From Drechmeria coniospora (lineage: Eukaryota; Ascomycota; Sordariomycetes; Hypocreales; Ophiocordycipitaceae), in contig NC_054391.1 in the NCBI RefSeq assembly GCF_001625195.1, positions 9,624,552 to 9,688,551 of the forward strand: DNA of 64,000 nt. Direction: 5' to 3'. Made by a program: the position numbers and the translations under genes. Positions 56,327 to 64,000 of the stretch are shown here, piece by piece (within the stretch, counting starts at the first letter, position 1; every line of letters begins with the position of its first letter). Below the pieces are notes generated by a model. It did not search any database. It had not been told where the DNA came from and saw nothing but the letters and a program-made list of their open reading frames with translations.

Positions 56327-58766
56327 CCTCTTGGTCAAGTTGATTTGCAAGGGCATGTATAGAGAAAGCTCTGGCCCTCATAGAAGACTAGTTTGCTCAG
56401 CAATACGGTTATAGATATCTTGATGGGTTGTAATTGCGTTGGAGTTTTGAAGGGTATAGGTCCGGATATCCTTTGGCGCTATTCCAACATCCGTAAGGCT
56501 ACTAATTGCTGATCTATCTGCAGTAGATATTTTACAATGTACTAGATGAGCAGATTGGTGTAAGCTTGGCTCGTAGTCATGAATAGCTAATCGGCTATGT
56601 GGTCGATGTCGTAAAGACCAGGAAGTCTTGTCAAGGCTTTGTTTTTCTAAAACCGATAAATAGTAGTAAGTACTTTATGTACTAATCTTTCGCTTTCGTT
56701 CTTGTTCTCGAAAGGTATTCGGAGGGCGGCGGCTGCAATTACAAGCAATATAACGGAAATCCTTCCAGTCTTCTCTTCTGTTGACCTTCCTGTTATAAAA
56801 GCATAGCCTTGAGGTACTGTCTTTGCGCTAATTGCATTAACTAAAGCATCTCGACAGTTATAGCTACCTTCAGGAGGGCTACAGTCTCCTGAAAATTAAT
56901 TAGGTACTTTAGTTGACTGACTGCATTGTATCTGTACTTTATAGTAATATGTTAATGGTAAGATTATTCTAAATGTAATGTTAATATTAAGCGCACCATG
57001 CGTTTAGTAGGGAGAGCTGTGTTTTCATTTTTCATGAACTGTTTACATCACCATAGGGATAATCTCAACAAGGATGGTTCTTGCGCTTCCGTCCCAGGCT
57101 ATTTCGACAGCGCTGGCTAAAATTCGCAGCTTCCGGTGAGGCACTGTCTAAGAAACTTTTAAAGCGTACTAAACTTATACTTCAAGATTAAACCAATAAT
57201 TGTATCAATTCCTTGCAAACCACTTAGTCGGAGTTCTCGCCAACCAAATGCGCCGCGGCCCCTGGAAACTAGTTTTATAACATCTGCCCCCAGGGATATG
57301 TGTACTGAATAGGCAACGAGTTGAAGAAGTAGTAAGGCGGATCACAGCCACCAATTATGCATGGGCTGTAATATTGTATGGGCTAGCAATAAGTCTCACA
57401 TATACTGAAATAGTATGCAGTTGACTTTTGTATATAGTTAACCTTTACAATTCAATACACAGTATTATCTTGTAACGCACTACTATAGAAAAGCAATATA
57501 TACATACCATTATAAGATGCTTGTTTCTAGGGCACTGTCACAACTGCACATGTACATAATTACTTTCCAGGCCAAATATCACCAGCAATAATATATACAA
57601 AAACTTCAATTGTAGCTGATGATTAATTTGGCCTTCTTGTTACAACAGGCTGTAGGAAATTTACCAGTAGGGCCACATACACCAATACAAATGTCATTAG
57701 ATTGGTCGGTTATGTGTTGCAGACAGCTGGTGTGCACAATATTTGCTTATATATGTGTAAAGTTAATATCTTCGGGTAATTAAACGCCCAGACCTTGACC
57801 CTGTTACTGTAAGTTTGGCCCAACACTTCAACCCTCTGTCAACCAAGGTAAGCGGCTTGGGAAAGAATTTTAAGTTATATCAGTATATACAGCATACAGT
57901 CAGCAGGATTCGATATAGATATTAGGGCTCCGATTATAGGCAAATCGCAAGGGGATAAAGAATTTATCAGCAATGCAGCAGATGCACTTGTAGTAAATAA
58001 TACCTACGTAGCTAAGTGCTACTGAAATAATCGGTTCTATTTTGAAGACTCTATTTGCAAATGTATTTATGGATTGGTTGTGGCTTTGTTTGGAAATATA
58101 TAGAGAGATAGAAGAATCATTGGTGCTTTCTTGAGCTGAAATAACAACCGACTATTGAACTATAGCTGCAGAAGGTATTAAGTATGCTACGAGCCTGCTG
58201 CTTCTTATGCATATCCAAAAGGGGTAGTGTTCTTCGACAGTACTGAGTAATATGTTGTGGCAAGTTCTGAACTGGTATGACTGAAACTGTTGGATCTACA
58301 GTGCATGCTTGAGTTTTACTTTGCTAGCTTTTGAGCCCGCTACTTTGGTGATACAAGCCTGCAACCGACCTTGCCTTACAATGAGCTGCATTGAGCTACA
58401 CCGATGACACCATCGCCAACTTTAATTTCGTTACGAGGACAGTCAAGTTCGTGCGCAAGGTGAGCTTGATAAACACCCAAAGTTAAAAGCATCCTGATCA
58501 TATGCATGTTGGCCGATACGCATCAATACAATGTCCGTGGCCTGAATCTACGTAGCGTTTTCAGCGTTGATCCAACTAGCTTGACAAACATTGGAAATAA
58601 CATCTTTTGATCATTCCAACATATAATGGCCGCAAGAATACTGCCGTGCATAAGTAATGCCCCAGACCGGGTAGGAAGTGCAATAGTGACAGCAGAACTA
58701 CAGCAAGAACCGGCGTGTACATAAAATTCAACTATAATATACATTGGACCCAACCAAGAAATCTTC
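56327..58766. other. 2.4-kb stretch without a supported gene
   Basis: Moderately AT-rich. No frame of notable length lies between 56,330 and 58,500. A 90-codon minus-strand frame at 58523-58795 overlaps the end of the third GLEYA gene and looks fortuitous. No repeat shared with the rest of the window was noticed. Confidence 0.4.
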
Positions 58767-61402
58767 TTAACAATCTGATGGGTAATACAATCCATCCTGA
58801 GAATGTGACCACATGCCCCCTGGTGGTTGAATAGTGAATCCCAACCCAGTATTGTATCTGTTGTTGCCGTAAACCACCCTGAGTGGATAATATTGGTCCT
58901 TCACCAAGTCAACCATAAAGCACGAGGATGGATTGATAAAATGAGCGCCCCTGGCGGTGATTTTTGGATCTGTATCCACCGGCTTCCGGGTCTCACAATC
59001 AAATGCGTTCCCATCACCAAAAAAGACGTTGACCTCCGCATCAGCCCATCCGCAGAGTCTAAACGCCCCAGTGCTAGGCGCCTTGAAAAGTCCTTGGTAG
59101 ACCAAGGTAAATTGGTTGCCATCGATGCCGGTAATGTTGCCCGTGTTGAAATTTCGTGTGTAACCAACATAGTACTCCAAGGCTGGATATCCCGCATGGG
59201 GGTGCTTAATAGGATATTTTGTAACGTCTGGAATATAGTCCTGGGGGAAATGTGTAGTGTTTGTGTACGAGCTACCAATGGGTTTATCGACAAAATAGTA
59301 GTTTGGTCCAGAAAGGATGCATGTTTCCCCTGAGGCTTTACAGCCAAGTCCACCAACAAACGAATTCCTGTATAGCCACACATTTAGTCCCAGAGGTTGG
59401 CATGATGGCTTAGGTTGATTTGATTCATCTACAGTTCGTGTCTGACAAGGACCGTTTGCCCCAGATGTAATGACCAGAATGGTTGTAGTGCAAGGGCGAC
59501 TGCAGTCTGGTGCTGGAGTGACGGTGGAAGTTGTGGGCTTGGGTCCCGCTACGGTTTTGGTGATTGTTACATCAGGTCCACCGGGTCCTGGGGCATTAGG
59601 AGTTTGCGTAATCATGACAGTAGTTGTGCAGCTGACAGTACATCCATCCGGTGGTGCAATTGTAGTAGTACCGGCTGTTGGCCCGGTGGTCGTTTTCGTC
59701 ACCAGTCCACCATTCGTCTGTGTGATTCTAACGGTAGTAAGGCAGTCGGTAGAGCATCCAGCAGATGGTGGAATCGTAGTAGTGCCAGGTGTTGGCCCAA
59801 GGGTAGTTTGCGTCACAATTCCGCCAGTCTGCGTAATTCGAACGGTGGTTAGGCAATCCGTGGAGCATCCAGCCGATGGTGGAATCGTAGTAGTACCAGC
59901 TGTTGGTCCAGTAGTAGTTTGCGTTACAATCCCGCCGGTCTGCGTGATTCTAACGGTAGTTAGGCAATTGGTAGTGCATCCAGCCGATGGCGGAATTGTA
60001 GTAGTACCGGCTGATGGTCCAGTAGTGGTCTCTGTTACAACACCGCCAGTCGTGGTTATTCTAATAGTAGTAATGCAGTTGACGGTACATCCAGCTGGTG
60101 GCATTATCGTACTCGTACCAGGTGTTGGGCCAGGAACAGTCTCTGTTATGGTACCGCCAGTCTGTGTAATTCGAATAGTAGTTATGCAGTCGGTAGTGCA
60201 TCCAGCCGATGGTGGAATCGTGGTAGTGCCAGGCGTTGGCCCGCCAGTAAATTGCGTTGTAACGCCGCCAGCCGGAGTGGTTATAATTCTAACTGTCGTA
60301 ATGCAGTTGACAGTACATCCGGCTGGTGGCAGTATCGTAGTAGTAGTAGGTGTTGGTCCAGGAACAGTCTCTGTAATAGTTCCGCCAGTTTGTGTGATGC
60401 GAACAGTAGTTAGGCAGTTAGTAGTGCATCCAGCTGAAGGTGGAATCGTAGTAGTGCCAGGCGTTGGCCCGCCAGTAAATTGCGTTGTAACGCCGCCAGC
60501 CGGAGTTGTTATAATTCTAACTGTAGTGAGGCAGTTGGTAATGCACCCAGCTGGTGGCATTATTGTAGTAGTAGTAGGTATTGGTCCAGGAACAGTTTCT
60601 GTTATAGTACCGCCAGTCTGTGTAATTCGAACAGTAGTAAGGCAGTTGGTAGTACATCCAGCTGATGGTGGAATCGTGGTAGTACCAGGTGTTGGCCCGC
60701 CAGTAAATTGCGTCGTAACGCCGCCAGCCGGAGTGGTTATAATTCTAACTGTAGTAAGGCAGTTGGAAATGCATCCATCTGCTGGTGGAATTGTAGTAGT
60801 ACCAGGCGTTGGTCCTCCAGTAAAATGCGTTACATAACCACCAGGAGGAGCGCTGCTGGGCATTGAAGTTACGTATACAAATACAGTTGTTACGCAGCCT
60901 TCCGTACATCCAGACGATGGTAGGACCGTCGTTGTTCCGGGCGTCGACCCGGTCGTCGTATGTGTAAAGACGCCGCTAGTGACGGGGATGGTCACTATTA
61001 CGGTAGTTACGCAATTCGGGCTACAATTTGGCGGTGGCAGGATAGTAGAGGTACCCGGCGTGAGCCCGCTTGTCGTCGTAGTTATGATGCCGTTCGATAT
61101 ACTAACCGGACCAGGGTCCGTTTTGGTATACGTCCTATTCCGTTATTGCGTGTTAATAGCCCTCTCTTTTTGCTAGAAGCAGTGGAAATATCGATAGGGA
61201 TAGGGATTAGGGGAACATGCCTCGTCTTGCTGCTTTCCGAGGGCCCGGTGAGACTAGTGCCATCACAGCTGTACTTGAACAATATTTCCTCGATAACAAC
61301 CATGGAACCGTAGGCACTCTTGTTAGCGTCATCTCCTCGAGCAAGGTCGAGAACTCCAGCGAGCAGACCCAGGACACGAAGTATTGGGATTTGTCGCCTC
61401 AT
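58767..61402 (-). CDS. GLEYA-like adhesin-type secreted protein (849 residues)
   Basis: Exon 1 is 61402-61221 and encodes a signal peptide (MRRQIPILRVLGLLAGVLDL). The 86-bp intron (61220-61135) has a GC donor (GAG|GCATGT), TATTAAC and ATAG. Exon 2 is 61134-58767. Exon 1 length, phase and intron position equal those of the gene at 34275. About 12 repeats of 38-40 residues follow (FTGGPTPGTTTIPPSAGC-x3-C types), then a C-terminal PA14/GLEYA-like domain (about residues 640-849). There ADAEVNVFFG stands where the other two genes have VDDA, so the second Asp of the expected calcium-binding pair is missing. YPLRVVYGN is kept. No GPI signal is present. The repeats are intact despite many near-identical copies. 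Confidence 0.88.
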
Positions 61403-61700
61403 GATTGTTTGTAAGCAGTAAATAGTATGTGTGGGAGCTTCAAAGGAGTGATGGAAGCGAACAGTTTCGCGAGATGTTTAGACATTCCGAGTTACCCGTT
61501 CCCTGGAACAAGGTTGGTACTTATGTTCTTGAACCCTATTTTTCTTGGGACTGGGCGTCGTCCATTAGGCACGGCTAAGCTGTTCCATGACCGGTCCGTG
61601 GCAAATGCAAGACACTGTGCCCGGCTTCACCTGCGTGTTTCAAACAACAAGCCTTGCGCTACATTAAACTATCGACTAGTTGTTTATGCACATCAAAGTC
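61403..61700 (-). promoter_or_regulatory. Upstream region shared with the second GLEYA gene
   Basis: Read on the minus strand, it matches 33960-34274: GCGCAAGGCTTGTTG, ACGCAGGTGAAGCCGGGCAC, TTCAAGAACATAAGTACCAA and CTCCTTTGAAGCTCC. This copy is GC-richer; the copy at 33960 shows more A/T at differing sites. Confidence 0.65.
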
Positions 61701-62129
61701 TAGGTAATTATCATCACGCGTGCAAATGCCAGCTCCTATTCCGTCGTCGTGGCTTGACCTAAGCTGGGCATGGAATAGAGTGTAGAGCTATCTTTCGTTC
61801 TTGCTGCTACAGGCTAAAAAAATGATGGTGTCCACGGAATAAGCTTCAAGACCAATATGTACATAGCCACGCCGAAGTGGGTGGAGGGGGCGGCTTTGGG
61901 AATCCAGCTGACGAAGCTGATATCATGCAGAAAGAATGGCAATAGAGAATCAGCCAGTAACGACGAAACATTACAGGAAACTGATTGGCGAGGTAGATCC
62001 TGAACCTATGTTGCTGATGACGGGTGCATGTGCTCCGTAGATCCTCATCTACTCATGATTTACCGTAGTATCGATTGTACATAAGTATGCATTTTGGTAT
62101 AATTACGAGTACTTATGTATACAAATTCC

Positions 62130-62600
62130 GTCGGCGCCGCACTAGGCTTTACAACCCCTAGCATTTCGAACTAGCGCAGACGGGCTATCGTGTCCTCCAA
62201 TGACAGGAAATTGTTAGTGCGTAAATAATTCTGTACGAAACTGGTTGGCTTTTCGAGCTTCCCAATAGCATTCGAGCAGCAAAGGGGCATTCATTTAGTG
62301 CGCTGATTGCAGACATTGAACTATCCGCCATGAACTTTAAATTACCATCGTCTTGTACATTGTCATCCATCCTCCATCATATTGAAGTTATGATCTCTCT
62401 GGCGTTGCAGGTGTCTCGCATTCATAGCTGAGCGGTTTCGTGCATTGCTGCCTTTCGCGGCACTTTATCAAAACCACCCCTGCTCGGCGGCCATGACGTA
62501 ATATTACTACAGCTATGGATTCTTGAAGTATCTTGCCGAATCGTTATGTGCAAGCGCAGGGTTGAAGAAGCCGGGCCGATGAAGATTTTGAGACCATTCA
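62130..62600. repeat. Segment homologous to 33400-33720, inverted relative to the adhesin gene
   Basis: GGCGCCGCACTAGGCTTTAC and the later blocks (TTGCTGAATCGTCCTGTGCA / TTGCCGAATCGTTATGTGCA) match in the same plus-strand orientation as 33400-33720. The two downstream GLEYA genes point in opposite directions. Confidence 0.7.
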
Positions 62601-64000
62601 GCAGATTGTCTTCAACGTGGCGAGACCTTCTCATGCTCAATGATAATAACAGCTGCAAGGCCGCCTCTGTAGATCCCTGCCCACACGATCATTGAGACGT
62701 TGGCATTTCCGTGGAGTTTGCAAAGTGATACGAACTGTAGAGCTTTAAAATTTTCTATATAGCATGTCATAGTAAATGCCCGTGGATATTAGTTAGCCAA
62801 TTGATTCGACTTGTCAGTATTTATGCAGTGTACGAACCAATACCCGTTTCTGTACTAGACTTGACACCATGCAAAGTACTAAATTAGCCCAACGTGGGGT
62901 ATTACGGAGAACTGTCCCTAGGTCCGATGTTACCAGCCACATTATTTCTGCCTCGCATTCTTCGTACTCCGTGCTCCGTTCTCTCTTGCAAGCAACGCTT
63001 GACTGATGTATAGGTACTTTCAAGCAGTATGGAGATGTAGGTTTGCTAAGGTCACTGTATGTACGAATAAGTACGGAGTACTCCGCATGAAATCTGAACT
63101 CCGTACATACAAGCATATACCTAGCATAATGTTTGCCAACTCTAACCGACTACAATGGTTAAACTCTGGATTGTTAGTAACCATTAGGACTGGTGTCCTC
63201 TCTTTCCTATCCAAGTACAGTATATGTACTTGTACTCCGTACATGTGCTTATTTCATTTGTACGGAGTACTCCGTACTTAGGCCGGTAATCTGGACCTCT
63301 GCTAGAACGAATCGACAGCATCATAAGAGCTCCACAAGGCCTATCTTCTGATCCACCGTTCGATATCTTGGCTCTACTTAGTGTAGTGGGCCCAAGGAGA
63401 CTTAGTAACAGGGGGTACTTACAATTTTTGGTCCACTTCGAATTGCCACTGTGAAGCCAGGGTCGAGTTGGTGCCCTCCCGAGTCCCGACGAACGGGTGC
63501 TGTTGACAATCGCCCGCTCGAGCCTGTGGAGGGCTTCCGGATGATGGGGCACTTTGACTTGTTTGTAATCAGATTCGTAGCCGCAGCCACAATATTAAAG
63601 AAGACCTAGGTAGGGGGTTCTTGCACTGCGGGGATTTGAGCAGTAGAGCCAACGGTTTCAGTCCTACCAGTTCAGAACTTGCCGCTACATATTACTCAGA
63701 ACTGCCGAGGAACACTGCCCCTTTTGGATATGCATGAGAAGCACTTCGCAAAGTAATACTTGGGAACAGAGCTCCAATCAACCGCCGTGCTACCCGCGTG
63801 TGTAATGGGAAACGATGGGCCAATTGAGACTTACTCGTGGATCGGGGGCATTGAAAATTCTTGACAGACCATTTTGAGTAATATGCGAGCCACATACGGA
63901 GGCCAGATCGCGATTACTAAATTGCAGTCCGTTGTTATGCCGGCCTCGGTGAATGCTATCTGCTCTGCATGGCGTTTATCCGTAATTGTTTATAATGTCA
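62601..64000. other. Right-hand end; no supported gene
   Basis: It contains a cluster of TACGGAGTA/TACTCCGTA words (62960-63285). Minus-strand frames around 63402-63590 end at a GTAAGT donor-like site near 63427, so an exon of a gene may lie here. Three frames are open and none is recognisable. Confidence 0.3.

Noticed and set aside
59470..60837. A 455-codon plus-strand frame over the third GLEYA gene
   Set aside because: Same artefact: antisense of the repeat array, with no signal peptide or domain.
61427..61762. 111-codon plus-strand frame
   Set aside because: It overlaps the conserved upstream region of the third GLEYA gene on the opposite strand; the homologous region at 33960 does not keep the frame.

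Overview
The window looks like a chromosome arm of a filamentous ascomycete (Pezizomycotina, probably Sordariomycetes). The pointers are short introns (54-86 bp) with fungal splice and branch signals, an Atl1-type alkyltransferase-like protein, GLEYA-domain secreted proteins, an MFS sugar transporter, and heavy RIP-type decay (C-to-T/G-to-A) of the transposons. It is strongly bipartite. Bases 1 to about 2,340 are GC-rich and gene-dense. From about 2,340 on the sequence is AT-rich and dominated by transposon remains, with islands of intact genes.

Region by region. (1) 1-2,337: the 3' end of a long coiled-coil protein gene (+) converges on a three-exon Atl1-like gene (-). (2) 2,338-14,600: a nested pile of LTR elements. 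Its centre is a complete, RIP-killed Ty3/gypsy element at 6,715-14,066 with 172-bp LTRs and an exact AATAG target duplication; its 3' part carries an antisense reading frame of 387 codons. (3) 14,596-15,539: a non-coding element with a 5-bp target duplication sits just past the stop of the next gene. (4) 15,657-27,957 (-): a giant GLEYA adhesin-like gene, about 4,080 residues, built mainly of 39-residue Cys-containing repeats. (5) 28,000-33,060: solo LTRs and fragments of pogo and gag genes. (6) 34,275-37,183 (+): a second GLEYA gene. (7) 39,438-41,174 (-): an MFS sugar transporter. (8) 42,700-47,320: a decayed copy and an intact copy of a 105-residue protein gene, plus a broken DUF3494 (ice-binding type) gene. 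(9) 47,590-54,030: tandem duplications carrying three genes for secreted six-cysteine mini-proteins of 54-55 residues. (10) 54,100-56,330: more copies of the non-coding element and a solo LTR. (11) 58,767-61,402 (-): a third GLEYA gene. (12) 61,403-64,000: its promoter and sequence I could not assign.

The common thread is a fast-evolving accessory region encoding cell-surface or secreted proteins among dead transposons. The three GLEYA genes look reshuffled among themselves: the second shares its promoter, first exon, intron and N-terminal half with the third, and its C-terminal half and 3' flank with the first. The mini-protein array and the giant repeat protein are the best candidates for undescribed biology. 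No tRNA, rRNA or CRISPR array was found. Functions are assigned by recognising motifs by eye; no database search was run.
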